Below are positions 45,818 through 55,067 of a stretch of 64,000 bases of DNA, piece by piece (position 1 is the first letter of the stretch; each line of letters begins with the position of its first letter). Origin of the DNA: Pseudanabaena frigida (GTDB lineage: Bacteria > Cyanobacteriota > Cyanobacteriia > Pseudanabaenales > Pseudanabaenaceae); NCBI GenBank assembly GCA_003242085.1, contig QBML01000006.1, forward strand, positions 1 through 64,000. Reading direction: 5' to 3'. Below the pieces are notes generated by a model. It was not told the DNA's origin and made no database searches. It saw only the letters and a list, made by a program, of their open reading frames with translations. The translations under genes were made by a program, and so were the position numbers.

Positions 45818-46885
45818 TTATAGTGCGTTACCGCGAGGTAAGACTTCTTCAGGGAAAATGAATTTTTCGGCAGGTTGGTCTTGAGGAGCCATCCAAGCAC
45901 GAATACCTTCGTTCAAGAGTAAGTTCTTGGTATAGAAAGTTTCAAATTCAGGATCTTCTGCAGCGCGGACTTCTTGTGATACGAAATCATAAGCACGCAA
46001 ATTCAATGCTAGTCCGACGATACCAACACTGCTGAACCATAGTCCAGTTACAGGTACGAACAACATGAAGAAGTGCAACCAACGCTTGTTGGAGAATGCA
46101 ATACCGAAGATTTGGCTCCAAAAGCGATTAGCTGTAACCATGGAGTAGGTTTCTTCAGATTGGGTTGGGTTAAAAGCTTTAAATGTGTTAGAGCTTGAGC
46201 CTTCACCATCTTCAAACAAGGTGTTTTCAACGGTTGCACCGTGAATAGCACAGAGCAATGCGCCACCGAGGATACCAGCTACACCCATCATGTGGAAGGG
46301 GTTTAGAGTCCAGTTGTGGAAACCTTGTAGGAACAAGATGAAGCGGAAAATGCCAGCTACGCCAAAGGTTGGGCCGAAGAACCAACCAGATTGACCCAAT
46401 GGGTACATTAAGAAAACGGATACGAATACAGCGATAGGCCCAGAGAAAGCGATCGCATTATAAGGACGAATACCGACTAGACGAGCGATTTCAAACTGAC
46501 GAAGCATAAAGCCAATCAGAGCAAAAGCGCCATGTAGTGCGAGGAATGTCCACAAACCGCCGATCTGACACCAACGAGTAAAGTCACCTTGAGCTTCAGG
46601 CCCCCACAATAGTAGTAGAGAATGTCCAACGCTGAGGGGAGGAGAAGATACTGCTACTGTCAGGATGTTGCAGCCTTCGAGGAAGCTAGATGCTAAACCG
46701 TGGCTATACCAAGAAGATACAAATGTGATACCTGTAAACCAGCCACCAATTGATAAAAATGCGGTGGGGAATAGCAACAAGCCACTCCAACCAATAAATA
46801 CGAATCTGTCGCGCTTTAGCCAGTCATCGAGGATATCAAACCATCCTCTTTCGACTTCTTGCGACCTACCCATTGCAATGGTCAT
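45818..46885 (-). CDS. psbD: Photosystem II reaction-centre protein D2
   Basis: A 355-residue D2 with five membrane helices. The redox Tyr is in [13 protein letters not shown]; the chlorophyll and iron His residues are in QGFHNW and NPFHMMGV; the QA region is [19 protein letters not shown]. The C-terminus [11 protein letters not shown] is canonical. It carries a two-residue insertion in the stromal DE loop ([12 protein letters not shown] against the usual GEGANTF or GEDSNTF). ATG start with AGGA about 14 bases upstream. The 448-bp upstream gap should hold its promoter. Confidence 0.99.
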   Translation of the reverse strand: MTIAMGRSQEVERGWFDILDDWLKRDRFVFIGWSGLLLFPTAFLSIGGWFTGITFVSSWYSHGLASSFLEGCNILTVAVSSPPLSVGHSLLLLWGPEAQGDFTRWCQIGGLWTFLALHGAFALIGFMLRQFEIARLVGIRPYNAIAFSGPIAVFVSVFLMYPLGQSGWFFGPTFGVAGIFRFILFLQGFHNWTLNPFHMMGVAGILGGALLCAIHGATVENTLFEDGEGSSSNTFKAFNPTQSEETYSMVTANRFWSQIFGIAFSNKRWLHFFMLFVPVTGLWFSSVGIVGLALNLRAYDFVSQEVRAAEDPEFETFYTKNLLLNEGIRAWMAPQDQPAEKFIFPEEVLPRGNAL

Positions 46886-47252
46886 AATCTTAAATCCTGC
46901 TTTAACTACGAGTATTTATATGGATTTCAAATCAGCTTAACACATCTTTACGTTTGGGTTCTTACAAAATAGTTAAAAACCTAAAATCGTTTACAAGTAA
47001 GGGTTTGAGCTAGCTTTACAAAGTATATGTACTTAGCGAAAAATCTTAAAAAAGTGTTAAGAAGACTTGCTTCTACCTTTTTTGGGATAGTTGCTAATAA
47101 ATTAATATATTAGTTAACAATATAGCAGCACTAAATCCAGTCATTTAAAAAATGCCTTTAAAGAGTAAAGACTGTTACTTACTATATGTATCAGATAACT
47201 AAGTATTTTTACTTATTAAGTATTAGTAATTAATTTAGGGATAGCTCATCAG

Positions 47253-47276
47253 AACAAGCGATCGCGATCGCTTGTT
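47253..47276 (+). terminator. Double-HIP1 hairpin with T tract
   Basis: 12-bp perfect arms AACAAGCGATCG / CGATCGCTTGTT directly followed by TTTTTC. It contains two overlapping GCGATCGC sites. It lies in the 448-bp gap between psbD and the 47334 gene, with no plus-strand gene before it. It may end antisense or upstream transcripts. I see no gene in the gap. Confidence 0.6.
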
Positions 47277-47333
47277 TTTCTTTAAAAATAGGGCAGTATC
47301 GGTTTATAGATTGACTAGCAGGAGGTAATCATA

Positions 47334-48032
47334 ATGATTGGGCAATCTAAACCAAAACAACCCGAAGTATTACAGCTAGATGATTGTCTGGATAATCGTT
47401 TAGTTGTAATACCATCTGCTCCTGAACGCCTCGACGAGATGGATGATGCAACTAAGTTACTTGCTAATTTGCCTGAAGAATATAATCCGTCGCTACAAAA
47501 GCCCCCAAAAGGTAGGCGATCGCTTTTACGTTGGTCTATCTATAGTCTGTTAGGACTTGGCATAGTCGGTTTATTTTTACCTTTTTTTCTCAACGAGCTA
47601 ACTGGTGGCTGTGCTAATAAAGCTAGGAGTTCAGAGGGAAAGACATATGTTGGGACTATGAATCGCGGGCAGCAAGCCTTTTGGACGGAAAATAGAACTT
47701 TCGGTAAATCAATTCCTGTTCTAGAGCTTGGGATACAAGAAGAAACCAGTAACTATAAATATGAGGTACAAAGTTTTAATTTTGTATCTTATCAATACGC
47801 TATTCCCAAGAATGACAAGGCAAAAAGTTTTGTCGGTGCAGTGTTTGTACTACCCGAACACTCTCAAGAAGATATCCAAACAGTAAATAAAACTCAATCG
47901 GTCAAACAACAACTGGCAACTTTCACAATTCTCTGTGAGTCACCTAAAACTGGAGTAAAAACTAAATTACCTAAACCTTTTCTCAACAATGGCAAGCCCA
48001 CCTGCGCCGAAGGTACTGCTTTTGTTAACTAA
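47334..48032 (+). CDS. Type IV pilin-like G/H family protein
   Basis: A 232-residue protein. A cytosolic N-terminus of about 65 residues precedes one membrane helix (SIYSLLGLGIVGLFLPFFLN), and the outer part GKTYVGTMNRGQQAFWTEN continues into a Pilin_GH-type domain with two Cys in the last third. It lacks a canonical prepilin leader, so it is an anchored pilin-like domain rather than a polymerising pilin. AGGAGG lies 8 bases upstream of the ATG. First of four same-strand genes. Confidence 0.75.
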   Translation: MIGQSKPKQPEVLQLDDCLDNRLVVIPSAPERLDEMDDATKLLANLPEEYNPSLQKPPKGRRSLLRWSIYSLLGLGIVGLFLPFFLNELTGGCANKARSSEGKTYVGTMNRGQQAFWTENRTFGKSIPVLELGIQEETSNYKYEVQSFNFVSYQYAIPKNDKAKSFVGAVFVLPEHSQEDIQTVNKTQSVKQQLATFTILCESPKTGVKTKLPKPFLNNGKPTCAEGTAFVN

Positions 48033-48061
48033 TTTATAAGAATTTACAAGGGAAATTACCA

Positions 48062-48994
48062 ATGATTAATTATGTAAATTACCGCTATCAAGACTTTGAT
48101 AATCATTCATTTCAGAATGAATTTAGATTGGGTGGTGATAATTATGCAGATTTCACTGGCTCAAGATTAAAGAGTTGTGATTTTTGCGGTGCAAATCTGG
48201 TTGATGCCGATTTCTCGGAAACAGCGATCGGGCGAGATGACAAAATCTTCCAATCGCAAATCACACAAATGGTGTTGCACATCATCATAGGTATCCCTGT
48301 CGGCTTTATGACATGGTGGGTGAATCAAGAGGTTTTGGGCTGTGGTATTGGACAAACGATCGATCCCTATGGATGGTTAACTAATCCGTTTACTTGGATA
48401 TTTGCTTTTGCAACGATGGCAACTATGTCCAAAAGGTGGCTCTTCTTAAGATATATGGCACTAATTGGCTTGATGGTATTTGTCGCTATGATTAGTAGTC
48501 AAGCTGCTGGCGTGGTCGGGGTTTGTTTACTGTTAGTAGCTTTTGGATTGGCTATCTTTGGTATATATTTAGGCTATAAAAAAGGCTCGATCGCCGTGGG
48601 AACGATCTGGATGACGGTTGGTATATCATCTGCAATTTCGGCGGGATGTAGTTGGTTGGAATATCAAGAAATTCATTACGCAATTTTGTTTGCGATCTTG
48701 ACGATTATTCCAGCGATTTTGGCTACTAGAGCATTTAATCTCCACTTTGCTAAGGTTAAGCTATCGGCAATGACTTCTTTCAACGGCGCAGATATAACCA
48801 ATGCTCGATTTGTGAATGCGGTTTTAGAGAATTGCGATTTTTTAGGGGCAAATTTAGGAGGTGTGGATTGGCATGGTGCAACCTTTAAAAATTGCAAGTT
48901 TCCTAAAGGTTTTTCTAGGGATGAACAAGCAGTTATCGCGGATGCTCCTGATAGTAATCTATCAATTGAAAAATTGACTGCGAATAAACTTTGA
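48062..48994 (+). CDS. Membrane protein flanked by pentapeptide segments
   Basis: A 310-residue protein. Pentapeptide-like units at the N-terminus (ADFTGSRLKSCDFCGANL) and C-terminus (NGADITNARFVNAVLENCDF) enclose about six membrane helices (about 70-225). The two pentapeptide pieces would lie on the same side if the helix number is even and could join into one beta-helix. Function unknown. It starts 30 bp after the pilin-like gene. Confidence 0.7.
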   Translation: MINYVNYRYQDFDNHSFQNEFRLGGDNYADFTGSRLKSCDFCGANLVDADFSETAIGRDDKIFQSQITQMVLHIIIGIPVGFMTWWVNQEVLGCGIGQTIDPYGWLTNPFTWIFAFATMATMSKRWLFLRYMALIGLMVFVAMISSQAAGVVGVCLLLVAFGLAIFGIYLGYKKGSIAVGTIWMTVGISSAISAGCSWLEYQEIHYAILFAILTIIPAILATRAFNLHFAKVKLSAMTSFNGADITNARFVNAVLENCDFLGANLGGVDWHGATFKNCKFPKGFSRDEQAVIADAPDSNLSIEKLTANKL

Positions 48995-49029
48995 ATAAAT
49001 AGATATAAGTAAAACTATTAATTTGAATA

Positions 49030-49806
49030 ATGCCAGAAGTACCTGATGTCATCAAAGGAATATCGATCCTAGTCTTTATATTTGTCCCGATTGAAAAAGT
49101 ATTAGCAGTTCATCAACAAAAACTATTCCGTGAAGGTTGGTTTACAGATATTTGTTATTATTTCTCAGGCTATTTTATTGGTCATAGCACAACAAAATTA
49201 TTGATCGTATTTGCATTGCTCAGTCAAAGATCCATACCAATACTATCTAGCTTTGTCGGTCAACAATCCCTTGTTTTACAAGTTACCGTTGCCATATTTA
49301 TTGGCGATCTTAGTTTTTACATCATTCATCGTCTAATGCATACTGTACCTTGGTTATGGCAGTTTCATACCATCCATCATAGTTCTACTCATATTGACTG
49401 GCTGGCAACTGTACGGGTACATCCATTCGAGCAGATTTTGACGAAGGCTTGTCAAATGATTCCACTGTACTGGCTGGGATTTTCTACTGAGGCTTTGGCA
49501 ATTTATGCAATTTTCTCCAGCGCGATCGCCTTTTTTATTCATGCCAATATTAGCGTCAGATTTCCAATTTTAAAATGGATTATTGCCACACCTGAATTCC
49601 ATCATTGGCATCACGATCGCCATCCTCAACTATATGCTCAAAATCTGGCAGTGCAGTTACCTATTCTTGACTATATATTCGGTACTTGGCATATGCCCGA
49701 TCGTGAGTTCCCCAAGCAATATGGAACAGAATTAAATACTAAGACTAATTATTTTAATTATTTAATTTATCCATTTAATCATCTATTTAAAAATAAGAGA
49801 AACTAA
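49030..49806 (+). CDS. Fatty-acid hydroxylase / sterol-desaturase superfamily protein
   Basis: A 258-residue membrane di-iron enzyme. Four or so membrane helices and the His boxes are clear: HRLMH, HTIHHSS and EFHHWHH. The family oxidises lipids, carotenoids or sterols; the closest guess is a lipid hydroxylase, but the substrate cannot be told. Its stop overlaps the ATG of the rhodanese gene by one base (TAATG). Confidence 0.88.
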   Translation: MPEVPDVIKGISILVFIFVPIEKVLAVHQQKLFREGWFTDICYYFSGYFIGHSTTKLLIVFALLSQRSIPILSSFVGQQSLVLQVTVAIFIGDLSFYIIHRLMHTVPWLWQFHTIHHSSTHIDWLATVRVHPFEQILTKACQMIPLYWLGFSTEALAIYAIFSSAIAFFIHANISVRFPILKWIIATPEFHHWHHDRHPQLYAQNLAVQLPILDYIFGTWHMPDREFPKQYGTELNTKTNYFNYLIYPFNHLFKNKRN

Positions 49807-50345
49807 TGGATTCAAAAGTAGAGCAATTATCAATCAATAATGTTAAAGAATTTGTATCTAAGCGCAGATATCTGGTTCCTTTAGCGTTAGTTAGTGCCAT
49901 GCTCATAGCTAGTGCTGGAACTTTGAGTATCATTGCTTATCAGCATCAAATGAGTTTGCCTGTCTATTTACAGAGTTTTAGTACGCCACAAATTTCGGTA
50001 GAGGCTTTGGCGAGTGGCAAACTTAAATCTATAGTTTTAATTGATGTGCGATCGCCTGAGGAATATCAAGAGGATCGCATCGGCAATAGTGAGCTTGTGC
50101 CATTGGTGGAAATTGAAGGAGCTACTGGCATTCAACAAGTTCAGAATATTTTGGAACGCTCCGAAAAAGTACATCAAACTAAGCCAACGCTCATTTTGTA
50201 CTGTACTTCGGGTATGCGATCGATCGCGGCAAATAAGTATCTTCGAGATCGCGGCTATCAGGCTTTAACTCTGACAGGTGGCATCACTGCTTGGCGCAAA
50301 CAATTTACGCGATCGCAGGATTTGCAGATTTTATCAACCAAATAA
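49806..50345 (+). CDS. Membrane-anchored rhodanese-like protein
   Basis: A 179-residue protein. One N-terminal membrane helix (YLVPLALVSAMLIASAGTLS) is followed by a rhodanese domain: IVLIDVRSPEEYQEDRIGNS, then the active-site loop YCTSGMRS with catalytic Cys, and LTGGITAWRK. It is probably a sulfurtransferase or persulfide carrier facing the lumen or periplasm. Translationally coupled to the di-iron hydroxylase gene by the 1-bp overlap. Confidence 0.87.
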   Translation: MDSKVEQLSINNVKEFVSKRRYLVPLALVSAMLIASAGTLSIIAYQHQMSLPVYLQSFSTPQISVEALASGKLKSIVLIDVRSPEEYQEDRIGNSELVPLVEIEGATGIQQVQNILERSEKVHQTKPTLILYCTSGMRSIAANKYLRDRGYQALTLTGGITAWRKQFTRSQDLQILSTK

Positions 50346-50347
50346 AA

Positions 50348-50369
50348 AAGCGCCATATTGATGACGCTT
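50348..50369 (+). terminator. Terminator after the rhodanese gene
   Basis: AAGCGCCAT / ATGACGCTT arms with one mismatch, 4-nt loop, then a T-rich run, 3 bp past the stop codon. Confidence 0.7.
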
Positions 50370-50389
50370 CTTAGTTTTTTCTTTTTAAG

Positions 50390-50463
50390 TCGGGATGATA
50401 GGATTCGAACCTACGGCATCCTGCTCCCAAAGCAGGCGCGCTACCAAGCTGCGCTACATCCCG
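50390..50463 (-). tRNA. tRNA-Pro (anticodon UGG)
   Basis: 74 nt. Acceptor CGGGATG / CATCCCG, anticodon arm CCTGC-TTTGGGA-GCAGG with anticodon TGG, and T arm with GGTTCGAATCC. Discriminator A; CCA is not encoded. UGG can read all CCN codons with suitable modification. It lies alone between two convergent regions. Confidence 0.97.
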
Positions 50464-50576
50464 TTGCGAATATCTATGTTACTACACAAAGCGTTAAATT
50501 TATTAAATTTGTTTTAAATAAACCCAAATTATTTTTTGTCACTCTTGAAAAGAAGCTATGTCGATCTTTTTGCGTT

Positions 50577-51905
50577 TTAAACTTTTAAATCCGCTTGCAA
50601 AAAGTCGATAAATTGGTGGGCGGTGCGTCCTGATTGACCATTATTACGTGTTGCCCATTGCAAAGCTCGAAAATTGAGATCGTCATCTAGCAAATCAATA
50701 CCAGCACGCTTGGCGAGGTGATGCACAATTTTGAGGTAGATTTCTTGATCGGCTTGTAGGAATGTCAGAGTTAATCCAAAGCGATCGCTTAGAGATAACT
50801 TTTCCTGCATCGTGTCCCAAGGATTGACTTCTTTACTATCGCTGAGATCTCTGAGGCTGGGGCGATCGCTAAAATATTCGCGCAGTAGATGGCGGCGGTT
50901 GGAAGTTGCATAAACCAATAAATTGTTTGATTGTGCGGAAAGGTTTCCTTCTAAAACGACCTTGAGCGCTTTATAATCTTCGCTTTCTTCCTCAAATGAC
51001 AAGTCATCCACAAAAATAATGAACTTCTGCGGAACCTTTCGCAAAATATCGGCAATAATCGGCAAATCCTTAAGATCGTGCTTGGCAACTTCGACTAGAC
51101 GTAAGCCGCGATCGCGATAGGCATACATCAATGACTTAACCATCGAAGATTTGCCCGTACCACGACTACCATATAGCAATACATGTAGAGCGTTATAACC
51201 TGCCAAAAAAGCTTCAGTATTTTTGTAAAGAGTTTGACGCTGTGATTCGTAACCAATTAGATCGGACAATTGCACGAGATCGGGGTAAGCGATTCCCTCT
51301 AAATGTCCTCTGCTCCAACGGAATGCATCGTAATCGGTAAATATGCCCGTGCCTGAATGCCTATAGTAATCGGCTAATTCGGGTAAGAGTTGCGTCCAGT
51401 CATCGGTTGTTTGGAATTTAATAATCAGCGATCGCTTAGCTTCTGAAAGCTTCGACATATTACTGGCGGATAATTGCCAAGCGACTGAGCGATCGCCAAA
51501 AGATTGAATGAGATCGATTAGTTTATCTCCGCCCCAAAGACTCAGCTCTTCTAAAACTTGTAGGTCGTGTTTAGCGGCGATGATTAGGGAAGAAGGCAAT
51601 AAATCGAGATTTATCGTTTGAGCTTGCTGACTAAAAGGATTGTCTGAGGTCAAGATCTGTAAAATCACATAATCCCTCCAGTTATAGCCTGTAGCAGCAA
51701 TCTCCCTAAACCATTTACCATAGGCAAATAAGTAACTAAGTCGGCGCGAACTATTTTCATGCCCATCTAGTGCATAGTTGGCTAGGCTCTTCAATAGCTT
51801 TACATAGGCTTCCCATGCGTTTTGCTCTAATACATTTTGATAAAGCAGTAATGAGGCTATCCTCACTTGCATTGAGTAAATTGATTGTCGAGTCTCGTCA
51901 AGCAT
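50577..51905 (-). CDS. DUF815-family AAA ATPase
   Basis: A 442-residue protein. The C-terminal half is a P-loop ATPase of the DUF815 type: Walker A LLYGSRGTGKSSMVKS (about 243-258), Walker B FIIFVDDLSFEE, and sensor VYATSNRRHLLREY. The N-terminal 190 residues are helical and specific to this family. DUF815 proteins are widespread but of unknown role. Possibly co-transcribed with the small gene upstream at 51943. Confidence 0.87.
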   Translation of the reverse strand: MLDETRQSIYSMQVRIASLLLYQNVLEQNAWEAYVKLLKSLANYALDGHENSSRRLSYLFAYGKWFREIAATGYNWRDYVILQILTSDNPFSQQAQTINLDLLPSSLIIAAKHDLQVLEELSLWGGDKLIDLIQSFGDRSVAWQLSASNMSKLSEAKRSLIIKFQTTDDWTQLLPELADYYRHSGTGIFTDYDAFRWSRGHLEGIAYPDLVQLSDLIGYESQRQTLYKNTEAFLAGYNALHVLLYGSRGTGKSSMVKSLMYAYRDRGLRLVEVAKHDLKDLPIIADILRKVPQKFIIFVDDLSFEEESEDYKALKVVLEGNLSAQSNNLLVYATSNRRHLLREYFSDRPSLRDLSDSKEVNPWDTMQEKLSLSDRFGLTLTFLQADQEIYLKIVHHLAKRAGIDLLDDDLNFRALQWATRNNGQSGRTAHQFIDFLQADLKV

Positions 51906-51942
51906 AGGTGATTAAGTTCGATATGTTTGCAATGCTAAAACC

Positions 51943-52227
51943 TTACAAATAATCTTGAAATTCTTCCCATGTTATCTCTTGTTGGATGTAGTTAGGGCGA
52001 TTTGGTTGATAAGGTGCTGAAAGGCGATCGATGGTCAAAATTTCGGCGCGATCGCTTATCACGGGTACATCAGGATCGAAGGCTGTTGATCGCATTAATG
52101 AACTAGAAAAACCTTTAAAAATCATTACTTCATCTAGTTCATCGTCGATTTTTAACTTTACTAGTAATACTTCTTGAGGATTTTGGCTGCTATAAGTTTC
52201 TAGCTGTTGACCCTGATTTGCGGACAT
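51943..52227 (-). CDS. Small conserved cyanobacterial protein (DUF7734-like)
   Basis: A 94-residue protein. Its middle, EVLLVKLKIDDELDEVMIFK, then GFSSSLMRSTAFDPDVPV, AEILTIDRLSAPYQP, and YIQQEITWEEFQDYL resemble a small family conserved in cyanobacteria and plant plastids without known function. No signal peptide. It lies 37 bp upstream of the DUF815 ATPase and probably shares its transcript. Confidence 0.7.
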   Translation of the reverse strand: MSANQGQQLETYSSQNPQEVLLVKLKIDDELDEVMIFKGFSSSLMRSTAFDPDVPVISDRAEILTIDRLSAPYQPNRPNYIQQEITWEEFQDYL

Positions 52228-52465
52228 ATTTTTAGTGCACGATTAGACATAGCATTTCTAAATGATATATGAGAGCATTCCACTTCACTTGGTCAACATA
52301 GTCACATAGCTGAGCGAAGTAGAATCTCACACCTAATTAGAGAAAAGAAAGAGACACATGAAACTTCTTCAAAACCAGAAATTAGCAATTGTATAAAGAG
52401 TGTGATTCTGCTCTACATGAAACTTAGTTAGTAGTGATAATGTCAACAGAAATAAATTGACTCAA

Positions 52466-54043
52466 ATGAATTTATATATGCTCAAGCCCCGATCGCTCAA
52501 ACTATTGCTCCAAGCATTACCTATCGCTATTCCGATCGCTCTTGTTGTCAGCCCCTCAGTTAACTCAGAGGCGATCGCCCAAACCACCTTTGGACAAACA
52601 GGGCAAGATGGCGATCGCGGTCGAACTGGGCGTAGCGGCAGAGATGGTCAAGACATCAAAATTATTGTTGAGGGAAAACCAGTCACCTATGATCTCTCTG
52701 GCACAGTTGGAGAAGATGGTGAAGATGGAACTACAGGGCGATCGGCTAGTAGTTGCGAACAGCCCTATCGTCCAGAATACTCAGTGGTTGGAGCATCTGG
52801 CGGTCGCGGTGGGGATGGAGGTAACGGTGGACGTGGAGGTAATGGAGGTAATGCCACTATTTTCTATACCAATATTGCCGCACTTCAGCAATTAGAAATC
52901 CGTAATGCTGGTGGCAAGGGTGGCAGAAATGGGCGTGGTGAGATCGGTGGTAAGGGTTGCGAATGTCAAGAAACCGACTGGCGTATTAAATACTGTACGT
53001 TAGAAACTGAACGCCGACCCTTTAACGATGCCAAAGCCTCATGGGAACATGATTCCCGAGAGACTCGACTTTGTGGACGTTCCAGTGATGGATTTGAACT
53101 TAATTTTGAGCGATCGTACTCCAAGGTTTCCGAATATCGTAAAGATGATTGGCTCTATCGGCGCACTAACAAAGGAGTCACCAGAATAGATTATTACACC
53201 TGTCAACGCGGGCAAGATGGGGAAACCAGCGATAACGGACGCAACGGCGCAACAGGTATCTACGGAAAAGTTACGCTAGTACCACGTTTAGATATTCCTG
53301 CGGAAATTACCAGCGATCGCGCAGCAATTGCCACAGCGATCGGCAAAAAAGTGGGACTAATCAAAAATATTTGGGTCGAGAGAAGTGGCTTGTCGCGCTT
53401 ATTGCGATCGACTTCTGATGTTGCGGATACTTATACATATCTCAAAGATACGGCGCGACTATTCTATCGATTTGATTGGGCAGCCCAAGAAACACCTCAA
53501 GCCTTAGGAGTCGATCGCGTCGAGATAGGCGCTACGGTGAACGTTCGCAATGAAACTGCCGAAATCCAATATCAGATCCCTGGAACTTTGGAATATCAAG
53601 TTACCCCTGATAATAATCTCCAAGTAGTTAAGATTACGGGTGGCTTCGATCCTGCTCGCGTCAGTGCTTTTCAGTTGCAAAAGATTTCAGGTGTCGGCAC
53701 TGAAAATCAGTTAATTCTGAGCGATCGCGGCAATGTTCGCGAATTACTGAAAGACGCGCAAATCGAGGTGCAATGTTTGAGCAAACAATCGGCAACTGGT
53801 GTAGTCGCGAACGACTATGTTAAACGCCGCAGCGTTACCTTCAAAATCCCACCAAAATTTGCGCCTAGTGATGGGGCGATCGTTAACGGTAATACTTACA
53901 CCTTACCTGTGGGGCGGTACTGCTCCCCTTGGCTACGAGCCGACAATAACGCCATTTATGAAGTTAAGATCAACCAAACCACCAAAAGCGGTGCAAAATA
54001 CGATCAAGCCCTCAAATCCGAGTTTGTTGTTGGTAAAAATTAA
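52466..54043 (+). CDS. Secreted protein with collagen-like and Gly-rich repeats
   Basis: About 525 residues. A signal peptide (PRSLKLLLQALPIAIPIALV...EAIAQ) is followed by collagen-like GXX units (GQTGQDGDRGRTGRSGRDGQ) and, after a spacer, GGRGGDGGNGGRGGNGGN at about 112-130. A Cys-rich section lies in the middle, and another GQDGE...NGRNGATG piece at about 255-270. The C-terminal half looks beta-rich and has two late Cys. I do not recognise the whole. Probably an extracellular or surface protein. ATG 52466 or 52478 is likelier than TTG 52457. Confidence 0.7.
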   Translation: MNLYMLKPRSLKLLLQALPIAIPIALVVSPSVNSEAIAQTTFGQTGQDGDRGRTGRSGRDGQDIKIIVEGKPVTYDLSGTVGEDGEDGTTGRSASSCEQPYRPEYSVVGASGGRGGDGGNGGRGGNGGNATIFYTNIAALQQLEIRNAGGKGGRNGRGEIGGKGCECQETDWRIKYCTLETERRPFNDAKASWEHDSRETRLCGRSSDGFELNFERSYSKVSEYRKDDWLYRRTNKGVTRIDYYTCQRGQDGETSDNGRNGATGIYGKVTLVPRLDIPAEITSDRAAIATAIGKKVGLIKNIWVERSGLSRLLRSTSDVADTYTYLKDTARLFYRFDWAAQETPQALGVDRVEIGATVNVRNETAEIQYQIPGTLEYQVTPDNNLQVVKITGGFDPARVSAFQLQKISGVGTENQLILSDRGNVRELLKDAQIEVQCLSKQSATGVVANDYVKRRSVTFKIPPKFAPSDGAIVNGNTYTLPVGRYCSPWLRADNNAIYEVKINQTTKSGAKYDQALKSEFVVGKN

Positions 54044-54161
54044 TGGTTGCTCCCACAGGAATTACCGATGCCATTCGATGCCTGCGATAATTCTGGTTTT
54101 ATTGCCCCTTCTGTGAGATTCTGGTAACAATACCGACCATGCATAATCTGCAAAAGTGCTT

Positions 54162-54851
54162 ATGAGTTCGATTCGTGTTGTCCTGATTGAAGACCATGAC
54201 CTAACCCGCATGGGCATGAAAATTGCGTTACAACAGCAAGGAGAGCTTGTCTTTGTTGGTGAAGCAGCTACGGGTGCGGAAGGTGTAGCACTGGTAAATA
54301 GCCAACAACCTGATGTAGCGATCGTGGATTTGGGCTTACCTGATATGGATGGCGTGGAAGTAACACGCCAAATTAAGGCGGCAGCATCCGATGCGGGTAG
54401 AGCAACCAAAGTTTTAATCCTCACCCTTACTGATAGCCAAGAAACAGTATTAGCCGCTTTTGCCGCAGGTGCAGATTCTTACTGCATTAAAGATATTAGC
54501 TCAGAAAATCTCGTTCAAGCTCTGAAACTAACTGCTGAAGGCAACTCATGGATCGATCCTGCGATCGCTAGCATTGTATTGCAACAGGTACGCCGTAGAG
54601 AGGCAACGGTGGAAATCGATGCCGCCGAAGCAGATTACAAACAAGTCCTCGAAGCCACACCACTCACAGAACGAGAGTTGGAGGTCTTGTCTGAGATTGT
54701 TAATGGCAATAGTAATGCTGAGATTGCTGAGCGTCTTTACATCACCGTTGGGACAGTCAAAACCCATGTGCGGAATATTTTGAACAAGCTATGCGCTGAC
54801 GATCGCACACAGGCAGCAGTTCGTGCGCTCAGAGCAGGGCTAGTAAAGTAA
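54162..54851 (+). CDS. NarL/FixJ-family response regulator
   Basis: About 229 residues. An N-terminal receiver (IRVVLIEDHDLTRMGMKIAL, phospho-Asp in DVAIVDLGLPDMDG) is joined to a LuxR-type helix-turn-helix (LTERELEVLSEIVNGNSNAE, then IAERLYITVGTVKTHVRN). The usual conserved Lys loop is YCIKDIS. There is no sensor kinase gene next to it, so its partner is elsewhere. The start ATG 54162 begins the family sequence MSSIRVVLIED; GTG 54156 is in frame. It is 118 bp after the Gly-repeat gene. Confidence 0.92.
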   Translation: MSSIRVVLIEDHDLTRMGMKIALQQQGELVFVGEAATGAEGVALVNSQQPDVAIVDLGLPDMDGVEVTRQIKAAASDAGRATKVLILTLTDSQETVLAAFAAGADSYCIKDISSENLVQALKLTAEGNSWIDPAIASIVLQQVRRREATVEIDAAEADYKQVLEATPLTERELEVLSEIVNGNSNAEIAERLYITVGTVKTHVRNILNKLCADDRTQAAVRALRAGLVK

Positions 54852-54901
54852 AGTTTTTTAAAAGAGAGGACTTTGCCCCTTCCTTTAAAAAACTTTACTT
54901 T
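54845..54901 (+). terminator. Terminator of the response regulator
   Basis: 18-bp arms AAAGTAAAGTTTTTTAAA / TTTAAAAAACTTTACTTT with a 21-nt loop. The left arm covers the stop codon. Confidence 0.75.
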
Positions 54902-54950
54902 ATTTAAACCAGACTAGTTTTATATAGAAATGAAAGCTTTGCTTAGGATA

Positions 54951-55007
54951 TAAAACCCAAATAAATAGAGGTGGCGCGAAGCGCCACCTCTATTTATTTG
55001 GGTTTTA
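54951..55007. repeat. Palindrome, 27-bp perfect arms, GC-GAA-GC apex
   Basis: Arms 54951-54977 and 54981-55007 around GAA. Outer ends TAAAACCCAAATAAAT. Flanks GCTTAGGATA on the left and GTTTGTCCTAGCT on the right form a longer imperfect inverted repeat. The clearest full copy of the family. Confidence 0.96.
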
Positions 55008-55067
55008 GTTTGTCCTAGCTATCTCTTTTATTGCTATATATGGATGTACAGATTTTGAGGTGCATCC

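Noticed and set aside
46886-47333. Exact psbD promoter boxes
   Set aside because: The region is AT-rich and several partial -35/-10 matches exist on the minus strand; none stands out enough to assign without transcript ends.
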